Positions 23,801 through 30,601 of a DNA stretch of 64,000 nt are shown here, piece after piece; within the stretch, counting starts at the first letter, position 1, and each line of letters starts with the position of its first letter. The notes under the pieces are model-generated. The model worked only from the letters and a program-made list of their open reading frames with translations, was not told the DNA's origin and did not search any database. The DNA is from Tiliqua scincoides. Lineage: Eukaryota; Chordata; Lepidosauria; Squamata; Scincidae. The position numbers were made by a program, and so were the translations under genes. The stretch lies in assembly GCF_035046505.1 (NCBI RefSeq), contig NC_089830.1, positions 8,856,315-8,920,314 of the forward strand. Reading direction: 5' to 3'.

Positions 23801-24804
23801 TGAGTCAAGCTGGGTGACCATCTCTTAGTCAAACCTACATCACAGGGTTGTTGTGAGGACAAAAGGAGGGAAGGAACCATATTCTGCACACCACCCTGAG
23901 CTTCTTGGAGAAATAGTATAAATAAATTAATACATAAATAAATGATTGCAACAGTGGCACTGGGAAGTAACCTCATTATGACGTAAAGAGGGCCACGTCC
24001 CATGGTTCTGGTTTTCTTCATGTTACCAAAACAAGGTAGGGCCCTCTAGCAAGAGCTACTTACATAAACTTGCCATGGCTCTCAACCAGGCCCAGCAATC
24101 GACTCTCCACGCCTTCTTCACCAGCTAGGATGCCCTGCACAGCCTGTTGCCAACAGTCAAGGAAGGGCTAGTAAAGCTGATAATCTGCAAATGCTTCCTA
24201 GAATCAGAGCTGGCCCCCTCCCTGACTCCACCTGCAAACTCCTACTGACATCATCAGGGCCAGTCCTAGGAGCTGCAGGACCCAATTGAAAACATTTTTC
24301 TTTTGCAAGGCCCCAGGTTCACAGTGAAGGTCTGCAGAATCTTAGAGATATAAATAATACTTTATATCTCTATGGCAGAATGGAAAGCAATCAAAATGTG
24401 TACTTAAAAAGTGCATGTGAGTTGATGGACCCAATGGATTGAAGAACATTTTAATATAAAATTGCATACAAGATTAGAGTAGATTACCCTGGTGTGGGGG
24501 GCCCTTAGGCATGGGGTCCCACTGGAAGCAGTTAATCCAACTAGCTTAAGCCTGCCCTGTACAAGCACTCAACCCTCCTCAAGTGCATCCAGCCAGGCAC
24601 TCAACCCTTCTCCAACCCACTGGACAACCAGGCTGTCTTGAATTGCACCCATAACACAGACAGGCAAGTGTCAACCGCCCAGCTTCAGCTCAGCCTCTTG
24701 GAGTTAAGCAGGCTGGAGCTTTTGGTCACCCCCTTTCTGAAGGATATGGCAACGCAGGTTTCTCCAGCAGACAGTGTCTCCTGGATGACAACAGACTGGT
24801 CCAT
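970..24804 (-). CDS. INPP5B: INPP5B, inositol polyphosphate 5-phosphatase type II (5' part: ten coding exons; gene runs off the left edge)
   Basis: The product removes the 5-phosphate from phosphoinositides and inositol phosphates on Golgi, endosomal and early secretory membranes (known for INPP5B/OCRL). Ten minus-strand exons join with consistent reading phase into about 388 residues. In order they give an N-terminal PH-like domain starting [11 protein letters not shown], a variable linker, then the start of the 5-phosphatase domain with [45 protein letters not shown] and VVNSHLAAH. The catalytic WLGDLNYR and PAWCDR motifs, the ASH domain and the RhoGAP-like domain should lie left of the window. 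INPP5B is favoured over OCRL because of the MDQSV start, the YTHRRMAIT stretch and SF3A3 being the next recognisable gene upstream. Relative to my memory of the human protein, about ten residues before GSDVTV and a long human linker insert are absent. All exons except the first have good splice signals. Confidence 0.93.
1164..1204. repeat. (GA)n microsatellite forming the polypyrimidine tract of INPP5B exon 10
   Basis: About 20 uninterrupted AG units. Read on the transcribed strand it is a pure CT tract that starts six bases upstream of the exon, so it occupies the normal place of the polypyrimidine tract and probably the branch-point region. Confidence 0.95.
2110..2280 (+). repeat. Old tRNA-derived SINE fragment (squamate type)
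   Basis: Contains a degraded box-B-like segment (CTTTGAACCTCGCCTCTGCCAT) followed by AGTCAAGTCACTCAGCCTCC, the layout seen in the clearer copies at 23695 and 39440. The rest of the 1.2-kb intron (1205-2404) shows only unclassified, probably repeat-derived sequence. Confidence 0.45.
2405..2521 (-). CDS. INPP5B: INPP5B exon 9
   Basis: Encodes [20 protein letters not shown] and [16 protein letters not shown], a conserved core segment of the 5-phosphatase fold. Phase 0 on both sides; acceptor CTCTCCAG, donor GTGAGC. Confidence 0.95.
2953..3261. mobile_element. hAT-like non-autonomous element, 309 bp
   Basis: Starts CAGTGCTTCCCAATC and ends GTTTGGGAACCTCTG, an imperfect terminal inverted repeat of the CAGTGGTTCCCAAAC type. 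It is flanked by a perfect 8-bp duplication CCTTAACC (2945-2952 and 3262-3269), the hAT signature. Confidence 0.85.
3426..3540 (-). CDS. INPP5B: INPP5B exon 8
   Basis: Encodes [20 protein letters not shown], then [19 protein letters not shown]; completes a glycine codon begun in exon 7. Acceptor CATGCAG, donor GTAATC. Confidence 0.95.
3782..3883 (-). CDS. INPP5B: INPP5B exon 7
   Basis: Encodes [20 protein letters not shown] and then [10 protein letters not shown], the first conserved motif of the 5-phosphatase domain. Acceptor TTGGCAG, donor GTATGT. Confidence 0.95.
4571..4658. repeat. Palindromic short repeat (CAATCCTAT family)
   Basis: A copy of the ~85-bp near-palindrome that recurs throughout the window: left arm GCAATCC...GGGAG(T/C)AAGCCCC, right arm GGGACTTACTTCTGAGTAGA...ATAGGATTG. 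The arms are roughly complementary, so a strand can fold into a hairpin. Family unnamed by me; it behaves like a MITE or palindromic SINE. Confidence 0.7.
4853..4992 (-). repeat. 5S rRNA-derived SINE with LINE-type tail, copy 1
   Basis: The minus strand reads most of a 5S rRNA gene: GATCTC..GGAAGCTAAGCAGGGTC, GGTTAGTACTTGGATGGGAG and ATACCGGGTGCTGTAGGC. It then continues into a tail ATACCATAGTCTTTTGAGAC and ...GGTTGCCAA. That tail is shared with the LINE 3' end at 62966, which marks this as a SINE3-type retroposon rather than a 5S gene. The first ~17 bases of 5S are missing. Confidence 0.85.
5668..5838 (-). CDS. INPP5B: INPP5B exon 6
   Basis: Encodes [20 protein letters not shown], then [20 protein letters not shown] and [16 protein letters not shown], matching the MVRSSTITVSDK..FGLRDTIVKS segment just ahead of the catalytic domain in human INPP5B. 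Acceptor TTCCTAG, donor GTAAGG. It contains an in-frame ATG that could start a short isoform. Confidence 0.95.
6374..6462. repeat. Palindromic short repeat (CAATCCTAT family)
   Basis: Begins GCCCAATCCTATGCATG and ends GTGTGCATAGGATTGCAGCC, with TGGGGCTTACT in the right arm; same family as 4571-4658. Confidence 0.7.
6554..7201 (+). mobile_element. CR1-type LINE 3' end fragment
   Basis: The plus strand encodes a decayed C-terminal piece of a CR1/L3-like ORF2 ([20 protein letters not shown], then RGDMIETYK) followed by the 3' UTR, ending in the 8-bp type tail TTCTTATGTTCTTATG typical of CR1. It is 5'-truncated and its reading frame is broken. Confidence 0.85.
7213..7411 (-). repeat. tRNA-derived SINE
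   Basis: On the minus strand it starts GGGGGCTTTAGCTCAATGGT, a tRNA-like 5' end with box A, and continues into a body with GAGCTAGACAGCAATGGTCT. The 3' end abuts the CR1 tail. This is a retroposon; no tRNA cloverleaf is preserved downstream of box A. Confidence 0.7.
7504..7609 (-). CDS. INPP5B: INPP5B exon 5
   Basis: Encodes [20 protein letters not shown], then [14 protein letters not shown], a poorly conserved linker. The call rests on splice sites (CTTTTGCAG, GTACAG) and exact phase agreement with exon 4 and exon 6 rather than on similarity. Confidence 0.8.
8626..8680. repeat. hAT-like element end
   Basis: CAGTGGTTCTCAGCCAGTAG followed by an inverted TAGTACTTG motif is a hAT-type terminus. 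The opposite end was not placed. The rest of 7800-9240 holds no recognisable gene. Confidence 0.4.
9246..9650. mobile_element. hAT-like non-autonomous element, 405 bp
   Basis: Begins CAGTGGTTCTCAAACTTTTT and ends CACAGTTTGAGAAACACTG, clear terminal inverted repeats. Flanking 8-mers TTCCAGTG and CTCCGGTC agree at five of eight positions, a decayed target duplication. Confidence 0.8.
11380..11720. promoter_or_regulatory. INPP5B: Intronic CpG island, likely alternative INPP5B promoter
   Basis: A sharply bounded CpG-rich block inside the 12.9-kb intron between exons 5 and 4. A strong donor on the minus strand (CAG|GTAGGA at 11415/11414) would let a transcript starting here splice to exon 5. Short INPP5B isoforms from an internal promoter are known in human. 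No conserved protein was found, so the exon may be untranslated with translation starting in exon 6. Confidence 0.6.
11415..11672 (-). other. INPP5B: Possible alternative first exon of INPP5B
   Basis: The minus strand is open from an ATG at 11672 to the donor after 11415, but this frame does not match the phase of exon 5 and reaches a stop there, so it is more likely 5' untranslated sequence than coding. The upstream limit is arbitrary. Confidence 0.35.
11797..12003. repeat. Two adjacent palindromic short repeats (CAATCCTAT family)
   Basis: One copy at 11797-11886 (GGTCTACTCAGAAGTAAGTC ... AGGATTGTAGCC) and another at 11915-12003 (GCGATCCTATACACAC ... GCGTAGGATTGGGC). A third, partial copy may lie at 11690-11745. 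Confidence 0.7.
13039..14119. mobile_element. hAT-like element, ~1.08 kb
   Basis: Starts CAGGGGCAAATCCAGGGG and ends CTGGATCCACCCCTG, the CAGGGGCGGATCCAG type of terminal inverted repeat. Flanking 8-mers GTTCTAAG and ATTCTAAA agree at six of eight positions. No transposase was recognised inside. The 12.05-13.03 kb stretch before it holds unclassified sequence with G/C homopolymers. Confidence 0.7.
14570..14723 (-). mobile_element. Terminal part of another hAT-like element
   Basis: The minus strand starts CAGGCCCGTAGCCAGGATTC, a hAT-type terminus, followed by G-rich runs. The other end was not placed; the A/T-rich sequence back to about 14160 may belong to it. Confidence 0.5.
14776..14840. 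repeat. (CT)n(CA)n compound microsatellite
   Basis: About 22 CT units followed by about 11 CA units, uninterrupted. Confidence 0.95.
15300..17985. repeat. Large imperfect inverted repeat, arms ~1.0-1.2 kb
   Basis: The sequence from about 15300 to 16300 reappears in reverse complement from about 17985 back to 16800. Matching landmarks include CATACCATACCCACAACCTG against CATACCACAACCACAACCCAC, TGCCAAGAATAT against TGCTAAGAATAT, CAAGTCCCTGTG in both, and CTCTCTTAACCACTCAGCC against CTCTCTAACCATTCAACCC. The arms are old, with many mismatches and a hAT-like insertion in the right arm. The minus strand carries a tRNA Leu/Ser-like GTGGCTGAGTGGTTAAGAG. I cannot name the unit. Confidence 0.65.
17022..17212. 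mobile_element. hAT-like non-autonomous element, 191 bp
   Basis: CAGTGGCTTCCAAACATTTT to CAGTTTAGGAACCACTG with a perfect 8-bp duplication CTGTATGC on both sides (17014-17021, 17213-17220). It contains a half copy of the palindromic repeat near 17098. Confidence 0.9.
18109..18473. mobile_element. hAT-like non-autonomous element, 365 bp
   Basis: CAGTGTTCTTCAACCTATGA to GGTTGTAGACCACTG; flanking 8-mers AATTGAAG and ACTTGGAG match at six positions. A SINE fragment with CTACCTCACAGGGTTGTTGT sits inside at about 18305. Confidence 0.8.
19012..19090. repeat. Palindromic short repeat (CAATCCTAT family)
   Basis: Contains GGAAGTCCCATTT, TGGGGCTTACTCTC and GTGTGCATAGGATTGCAGC in the family order. Confidence 0.7.
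19339..19645. mobile_element. Short inverted-repeat element split by a 5S-derived SINE
   Basis: Begins GAGCCCAGTCCTATCCAATT and resumes after the SINE as CCTTATGTTGGGGCTGCACT, ending GGATTTGGCCCT. The sister copy at 22156-22322 has the same parts without the insertion, which shows the nesting. Confidence 0.65.
19448..19567 (-). repeat. 5S rRNA-derived SINE with LINE-type tail, copy 2
   Basis: The minus strand matches 5S rRNA from GATCTTGG..AGAAGCTAAGCAGGGTC to ATACCGGGTGCCATAG, then the same AGACTGAAGGTTGCCAA tail as copy 1. It is inserted in the element at 19339-19645. Confidence 0.85.
19729..20192. mobile_element. hAT-like non-autonomous element, 464 bp
   Basis: Flanked by a perfect 8-bp duplication TTATAGTT (19721-19728, 20193-20200). 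It starts GGTTCTTCAACC (the leading CAGT appears lost), has an internal repeat of that terminus, and ends ATGTTAAAGACCACTG. Confidence 0.8.
20493..20606 (-). CDS. INPP5B: INPP5B exon 4 (end of PH-like domain)
   Basis: Encodes [20 protein letters not shown], then [18 protein letters not shown], matching the [32 protein letters not shown] region of human INPP5B. Acceptor TTTGCAG, donor GTATGA. Confidence 0.93.
22156..22322. mobile_element. Short inverted-repeat element, sister of 19339-19645
   Basis: AACTTTCCAACACTAATGCC near the start and GCTGGAAAGTTGGGTAGCAC near the end are imperfect inverted repeats; the middle shares GGCATCCTGCATTGG and GGGGCAGTCA with the sister copy. A partial relative may start at 21504. 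Confidence 0.65.
22906..23003 (-). CDS. INPP5B: INPP5B exon 3 (PH-like domain)
   Basis: Encodes [20 protein letters not shown], then [12 protein letters not shown]; human INPP5B reads [20 protein letters not shown] here. Acceptor CTTACAG, donor GTAGAG. Confidence 0.95.
23512..23582. repeat. Palindromic short repeat (CAATCCTAT family), degraded
   Basis: CTTACCTGGGAGTAAGACTC followed by ATTTACTTCTGAGAAG and TTGGATTGCAC follow the family order with several changes. Confidence 0.6.
23695..23944 (+). repeat. tRNA-derived SINE, squamate type, near full length
   Basis: Box A region CCAGATGGTGTAGCGATTCT, box B CCAGGTTCAAATTCCTGC, then the body TACATCACAGGGTTGTTGTG and the 3' end ATAGTATAAATAAATTAA. 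This is the layout of the tRNA-derived SINEs abundant in lizards and snakes. Confidence 0.8.
24064..24143 (-). CDS. INPP5B: INPP5B exon 2 (PH-like domain)
   Basis: Encodes [20 protein letters not shown], then ESHGKF, aligning with AVQGVLCEGDSRQSRLLGLV of human INPP5B. Donor GTAAGT. Two acceptors are possible, CAACAG before 24143 or TGCAG before 24134; both keep the frame. Confidence 0.88.
24255..24559. mobile_element. hAT-like element, sister of 27876-28347
   Basis: Starts CAGGGCCAGTCCTAGG and ends TTAAGCCTGCCCTG. Both copies share ACTTAAAAAGTGCATGTGA and GGTTCACA. The flanking 8-mers do not match well. Confidence 0.65.
24730..24804 (-). CDS. INPP5B: INPP5B exon 1, start codon
   Basis: ATG at 24804 gives [20 protein letters not shown], near identical to the human N terminus MDQSVAIQETLAEGEYCVI. 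The 3' boundary is uncertain: the chosen donor GGG|GTGACC keeps phase but is weak and adds a few residues; an alternative is TGC|GTTGCC at about 24745, also in frame. An in-frame stop follows downstream, so a donor must lie in this stretch. Confidence 0.85.
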
Positions 24805-25298
24805 CCTGGGGAAGAATGAAAGGGGGAAAAATGCAGCTGGAGTTGACAATTCCAAAGCACACACCCCCTCCACCCATCAAACCATTCACAGCTTGCTGGG
24901 GAGGGGGGCGAAGTGTACTGAGTCTCAGTTCTCTTAATGACAGGCAGAACAGGAAGTGGTAGAAAGGACAGTGCCGCTTTTGACTGCAGGAAGCAGAATT
25001 TCATTTTGATGACTTAAAACTATTTTAAAGAAAAAAAAATCCTTTTGCAAATAAAAAATGAGCACAGCAGGGAGGAAGTGGCTGGCTCAGCCCTTGGCTG
25101 GCTGGGCTGTTCTCTGTTTACAGACAAGGAGTTGTTAGTATGGGTTAACAACACCTCAAAACTTGGGATTCTTTCCTCCATCCCAAAATGGTGGAGTCCT
25201 CTCTGTAGGCTCACGCCACTGCAGGTGCTCACTTATTGGGGGGGGGGGCCTGCAGGTGCTGATTTACCGGGGGGGGGGATAATGAGTAGGGCTGCTGC

Positions 25299-25600
25299 CA
25301 GAGGCATACCTAGAAGCCCCAGTGCCTGGGGTAGTGATGTCACATAATGTTGTGATATCACTTGCAAGTTCTCCCTGGAGGAGGAACCACTGGTGGCTTT
25401 GTACCCTCCTTCCTTTTCCTGTGGAGGCTCGCCTTTGGATGTCAGTAGCTCCCCTTTGGGGGGCCTCCACAGGAGAACAAAAGGGGGTGCAAAGCTGCCA
25501 GTGCCTCCTTCTCCTCCAGGGAGAACCCAGAAGTGACTGCCTTACAGATTGCGACCCCCAGAGTAGTGTCTGGGGCAGGTGCCCCTCAGGCACCATCCTA
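25299..25600. mobile_element. hAT-like CAGAGGCATAC element, truncated copy
   Basis: Starts CAGAGGCATACCTAGAAGCC and shares the internal order of 60141-60456: a TGATGTCAC palindromic patch, then a GAACCACTGGTGGCTTTGTACC segment. Its far end merges with the adjacent CR1 tail. Confidence 0.7.
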
Positions 25601-25601
25601 A

Positions 25602-26050
25602 ACATAAGAACCTACGAGAGCCCTGCTGGATCAGGCCAAGGCCTCATCTAGCCCAGCTTCCTGTGGGCCTCGGGGACACCACATCACCACATCCTGTGGC
25701 AAGGAGTTCCACAGATTAATTACATAGGGACATAGAAAGAGTCCAGCTGGATCAGGCCAAAGTCCCAACTAGTCCAGCCTCCTGTATCTGACAGTGGCCC
25801 ACCAGATGCCTTCTGGAGTACACAAGATGACAAGAGACCTGCACCCTGATGCCACTCCCTTGCGTTCTGAGGCACCCTACTTCTAAAACCAGGAGGCTGC
25901 ACATACCCATCATGGCTCATCACCTGTGATGACCTTTTCCTCCATCAAGCTCTTGGATCCCCTTTGAAAGGCATCCAGGCCAGACGCCACCCCCACATGT
26001 TGTGGCAAGGAGTTCCACCACTATCCAGTGGCAAGGAGTTCCACACCCTA
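25602..26050 (-). mobile_element. Two CR1-type LINE 3' ends in tandem
   Basis: Minus-strand CR1 3' ends at 25602-25722 and 25723-26050, each with CTGGATCAGGCC near the 3' terminus and the GGCAAGGAGTTCCACA segment. They lie directly against the CpG island. Confidence 0.8.
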
Positions 26051-26600
26051 GTGACCACCCTCGTTGCGCTTGCTGGCTGCTGCGCGGCTTGCGCTGTCCG
26101 CTGGCTGGGCAAGCCAAGAGCGAGAAGGGGCGAGCGGGAGGGTCAGCAGCAGGCCCGGGACGGACCCGCTGGCCAGTCCGGAGAGTCCCGGGGAGGGGGG
26201 CGCAGAGCGAGGGAGCCCACCGCAGCAGGAGCGCCGCGCAGCAAACCTACCCGAGGCGGGCGAGGGATGCTCCGGCCCTGCCCGGGTGCCGGGAGGACGC
26301 GCAGCTGGAGAGGGCGGCTCCCTCCCAGGCAGGAAGCGCAGCGGCCCCTGCCGGGCTGGCACAGGCTCCGGAGAGCCTGGCCCGACCCTTCTGCTCGCCC
26401 CATGCCAGGAAAGGCGGAGAGAGCTGGGCTGGCTGCCCTCCTCCTCCTCTCCGGCTGCGCCCAAGCCCGGCTCGCCCCTCCTGCTGCGGGGAGGCTGCCC
26501 GCGCTCCCACCGTGGCAGCTTCCTCCCCCTCCAGCCCCTTCTCTGTGCAGCCAGAAAGTCTCCTCGGGTCCCCCCCCCCCCATGCTGATGCTCAGCGGGG
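26050..26600. promoter_or_regulatory. INPP5B: CpG island, likely main INPP5B promoter and 5' untranslated exon
   Basis: About 550 bases of very GC- and CpG-rich sequence, 1.25 kb upstream of the INPP5B start codon on the minus strand. Long open frames in both directions are a composition effect; none resembles a known protein. CR1 3' ends border it on both sides. Confidence 0.7.
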
Positions 26601-26611
26601 CCCTTTCTCAC

Positions 26612-26912
26612 TGAGCTTGTGGAACTCCTTGCCATGTGGGGATGACACCCGGCCTAGATACCCTGCAAAGGGGATCGGACAGATTTCTGGAGGAAAAGTG
26701 CATCACAACTGACAAACCAGGATGGGTACCGTGCAACCTCCTGGTTTAGAAGTAGCTTACCTCAGAATGCCAGATGCAAGGGAGGGCGCCAGGATGCAGG
26801 TCTCTTGTGGTCTGGTGTGCTCCCCCAGAGGCATCTGGTGGACCACAGAGCAATACAGGAAGCTGGACTAGGTGGGCCTCTGGCCTGATCCAGCAGGGCT
26901 CTTACAGTCTTA
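26612..26912 (+). mobile_element. CR1-type LINE 3' end
   Basis: GTGGAACTCCTTGCCATGTG through CAACCTCCTGGTTTAGAAGTA to CCTGATCCAGCAGGGCTCTT, the usual CR1 3' order in plus orientation. Confidence 0.85.
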
Positions 26913-26936
26913 GAAGATATGGATATACACATGCAT

Positions 26937-26937
<1 letters not shown>

Positions 26938-26975
<38 letters not shown>
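26938..26975. repeat. (CT)n microsatellite
   Basis: About 19 uninterrupted CT units following the CR1 end. Confidence 0.95.
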
Positions 26976-26977
<2 letters not shown>

Positions 26978-27049
26978 TGAACCAATTCCCAAAAAGTTAT
27001 CTTTGCATTCAAGGCTCCATGGGAATAGACTCCTAGTGATGGGCAGAAC

Positions 27050-27350
27050 GTAATTATGGAATTCCTTGCCGCAGAGTATGGGGATGGCATCTAGCCTCGA
27101 GACCTTGAAAAGGGGATTGGATAGATTTCTGGAGTAAGTCCATCACAGGTTACAAGCCATGATGGGAACATGCAACCTCCTGGTTTAGAAGTAGGCTACC
27201 TCAGAATGCCAGGCACAAGAGAGGGCACCAGGATGCAGGTCTCTTGTTCTCGTGTGTGCCCCCTGATGTATCTGGTAGGCTGCTGTGAGATACAGGAAGC
27301 TGTAAGTGGGCCTTTGGTTTTATCCAGCTCGGCTCTTCTGATGTACTTTT
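27050..27350 (+). mobile_element. CR1-type LINE 3' end
   Basis: GGAATTCCTTGCCGCAGAGT, CAACCTCCTGGTTTAGAAGTA and CAGCTCGGCTCTTCTGATGT in the CR1 order, a second copy just beyond the one at 26612. Confidence 0.85.
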
Positions 27351-27875
27351 GAAAATGCATGATGGAGCCTTTTCCACAGGGGCCCCAAGTTAAATTGGGC
27401 CCTTTGGGGCTGTGGATGGACAAGGCCGGTTAGCATCCAAGCAGGGGTGGGCACCTTGGCAATGAAGGCAAGGGTCCTCCTCTTGCCTGTCCTGGAGCAC
27501 CACCACCTGGGCATGAATGCACCGACCAACCTTTGGGGGGCCTCAAGGAATGGAGGTGGATTTTCTGCACAAAGGGTTGGTGCTGCAGTTGAGGACGTCC
27601 CAGATGTAAAATGCCTTTAGCGGTCCTGCCTGCTCCTTGCTGCTGTCACCACTACTGACACTGGCTGGCATTGGAGTTAGCCCTGTGAATATCCAGAGGT
27701 CCTCTGCTCTGGATCAAAAAGCTAAAAAGGGAATGGCATGGAAGACTCCATTCCCCTCTTTCTTTTCAAATCAGAAGAGTAACAGAGGCAAGCCGAATCT
27801 GTCATGTAGTTTCCCATCTGCCTGAAGCAACAGCCTCAGTTGGCCTCATAAATGGTGCCACCCTGCCCCTTTGGT

Positions 27876-28347
27876 CAGCCCAAAGCTGGCCTTTGCGGGG
27901 CCCGATTAGAAACACTTTTTGCAGGGTCTCAGGTTCACAACCAAGATCTGTCAAATCTTAGACAGACAGAAAGAAAATTTATTATAGACTTTATATCTCT
28001 TATGGTAGAATAGAAAGCAATAAAATGGTGCACTTAAAAAGTGCATGTGAATTAATGGACCAAATGCATCTAAGCACATTGTAATATGAAACTGCATACA
28101 TGTCAGCCTGTAAGTTAACAAACAAAATGTGTAGGTTACCTTTGAAAAGTAAATAATTACTAAACCACTTGTTTTAGTGGCTGTGAAATGATTTAGTAAA
28201 AAAATTTTTTGTTTGTTTAGGGGAAAAAAAATTTCAAAATGTCCTTTGCAACATGCTGTGTGCATTTGACAAGACTAGCTTATCCTAGCGTGGGACCCCA
28301 TTAGGTGTGGGGCCCAATTGGGAGCAACTGGCTTAAAGCCAGCCCTG
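27876..28347. mobile_element. hAT-like element, sister of 24255-24559
   Basis: Shares ACTTAAAAAGTGCATGTGAA and the surrounding A/T-rich body with the sister copy, and ends CTTAAAGCCAGCCCTG. Start placed by similarity. Confidence 0.6.
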
Positions 28348-28883
28348 ACTCAACCAGTCTGATGCTGCAGCTACCCTGTGGACACAGGACCCATGAGAGG
28401 GGGGTACAGGGGATAATTTGTACTCAGGCCCGGGAGCCAAAGTAGCTCCTTGGGTTGTGGATCCACTTACCATGAAGGCGTGTATAGGAGCTTTTCTATA
28501 TTTAAAAAACCTTAGAGCAGTCTCAGGAGGGTGTTTGGTTTTCCATATTTCTGTATCTAGCTGCTGACACCATGTTGGCAGGTAGACCTGGGCTCTACCT
28601 TGGAAAGTCCAGTAGACCAGGACTCCATAGACTACAGCAGCTGTCACCACCAACCCATTTCTCTCCCATTCTCTGGATCCTGCTGTCCACCCCTTTTGCC
28701 ACCCTCCCCCTACTCTGCTTCATCCCCCCCCCTTTGGAAAGCAGCATTAAAGAAACTTTGTACCCTTCTAATAAAATTCCTCTCAGAGGCCCTGGGCAAA
28801 CCCAGCAGTGGTGGCCACTCCATCTCTTTGCTCCCACCACTGCTCACTTGCTCAGAACAACTGTAATCCAGTTACCTCTAGAG

Positions 28884-29331
28884 CAGGAGTGTCCAAAGTT
28901 TTTGGCAGGAGGGCCACATCATCTCTCTGACAATGTGTTGGGGGGGGGGGCGAATTTATTTACATTTCAGATTTGAATAAATTTACATAAATGAATATAT
29001 TAAAGATGAACTTATATGAATGAATGAAGGTCTTGCAGTAGTTCAAGGCCTATAAAAGGCCTTGCACAAAGCAAGGCTGGCCTTTTCTTTCCTGCTGCTA
29101 CTGCATCACAGACGTGAAACAACAAGCAATGGAGGGAGCCCTCATCCCACAGCTCACTTGAGAGGCCAAACAGTTGCTCTTACGCTGAGAGCAGTTGCAT
29201 TGGGCCAGTGTGGGCTCCAACAAATCTCTGGAGGGCCAGAGGCTCATTGGAGGCTAGGGGCTCCCTGAGGGCCACATAGAGAGGCCTTGAGGGCCGCAAG
29301 TGGCCCCCGGGCTGGGGTTTGGGCACCCCTG
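28884..29331. mobile_element. hAT-like non-autonomous element, 448 bp
   Basis: CAGGAGTGTCCAAAGTTTTT to GGGTTTGGGCACCCCTG with a perfect 8-bp duplication CTCTAGAG (28876-28883, 29332-29339). Includes the GGAGGGCCACAT motif of this widespread type. Confidence 0.9.
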
Positions 29332-29893
29332 CTCTAGAGTCTTAAAAGCCCCCCTCCCAAGTAGTAACTCTCCTCATAAAAACTACTCCACATTAGCCAT
29401 TTGGTTAAATAGATTTATTTGCAAATATTATTTGAAAGATACATTTCTGACATTGAGTGAGTGGTGCGGGTAGCCTCAACTACAGCGCCCAGAAGGCGGT
29501 AGTAGCAGTTATGCCAGCTAATGGCCTAGGCACAAACTTGGCAGCTCCATTCTCACCACATAATTTGCTTTTACATCTTGTTTGCTCCCTGCTGCAGCTA
29601 GAAAAAGAGCACTGACCATATTCTAAGCAGCACACATCAGGTTCAAGAAGGTGGAAGGCAGTTTTCCCCCTCCCACAAATGAGCCCACTTTAAAGGGAGG
29701 AAGAAACACAGCTAAAGGCTCAGCTCTGGATCCTGCAGTTGAAAGCCAAATATAAAAGCCCCTACCCAACTAGCCCAGATGCTCCTTTATCTGCCTAGGC
29801 GGTAGCATCACAGATCAGTAGCATCACAGGGACAAACTCCTGCCAGTGTTCTTTGTAGGTATAACCTGGAAGCACCTGTTTGAAAATCCTGGC

Positions 29894-30232
29894 CAGGGCT
29901 GCCCTTAGGGCAACGTGGGTTGTGTCATAACATTGGGCCCCCACTTTCTGCCCTGGAGTGGCAGACGGATCTCCTATTGCTGCAACCAGCATCTGGCAAC
30001 CTGGGAGGGTAGCATGGTAAGCGGGGTGTGGGCTTGCTTGTCCTCCCCTGGGACTGTTTGGAATGAAATAGTCTGCCAGAAGGCCCAGAGCTGGCCTTAG
30101 GACTGGCAAAGGCCCCCCACTCACCACCATGGTATCTGGAAATAGCTGGTGGTGACATAATGTCACCGCCAGCTATTTCCAGATACCATGGTGGTGAGTG
30201 GGGGGCCTTTGCCAGTCCTAAGGCCAGCTCTG
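29894..30232. mobile_element. hAT-like element ending in a long palindrome
   Basis: Starts CAGGGCTGCCCTTAGGGC and ends CCTAAGGCCAGCTCTG, matching termini. Flanking 8-mers ATCCTGGC and GTCCCAGC agree at five positions. Its right part is the palindrome at 30085-30233. Confidence 0.55.
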
Positions 30233-30233
30233 G
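30085..30233. repeat. 149-bp near-perfect palindrome
   Basis: Arms 30085-30158 and 30160-30233 are reverse complements over 74 bases with a single mismatch (T at 30150 against G at 30168) and a one-base centre. The arms begin CCAGAGCTGGCCTTAGGAC and the centre is GTGACATAATGTCAC. Confidence 0.97.
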
Positions 30234-30601
30234 TCCCAGCAGCTGTTCCAATGGGCCTTAAGACTAAGCCTGGGCAAGAGGCACCTGTCAAAGTGGTAGC
30301 TTACTTAGTGGGGGGTGGAGAGCAACTGCCCCCTTTCATCCCAGCATCACATCCTTCCCACTGGCAATTGTTGGAGTCTTCTTCATGTTTTCCTGAAGAT
30401 TAGTTCTCTGTCTAAGGGGGGGGGGGGAAGCTGGCCTTTTCTCATTGCTGTGGAAACTGCCTTGTTAACTTTTGGGGGAGGTAGCTGAGAAGTCATGAAC
30501 AGAAATTTTATGTGATAAAGTCTGCTGCCTTCTCTACTCTGTCTAGCAGCTGCAGCCTAAGCTCTTGAACGGACCAGGGCAGAGGAAGTTTTGTCTCTGT
30601 A

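Noticed and set aside
26002-26712. Long open frames on both strands (up to 236 codons) in the CpG island
   Set aside because: Open on both strands at once, low-complexity Ala/Pro/Arg/Gly composition and no conserved motif; a by-product of GC-rich sequence with few stop codons.
29795-30403. Two frames with the shared peptide MVVSGGPLPVLRPAL on opposite strands
   Set aside because: They are the two arms of the DNA palindrome read in mirror image, not related proteins.
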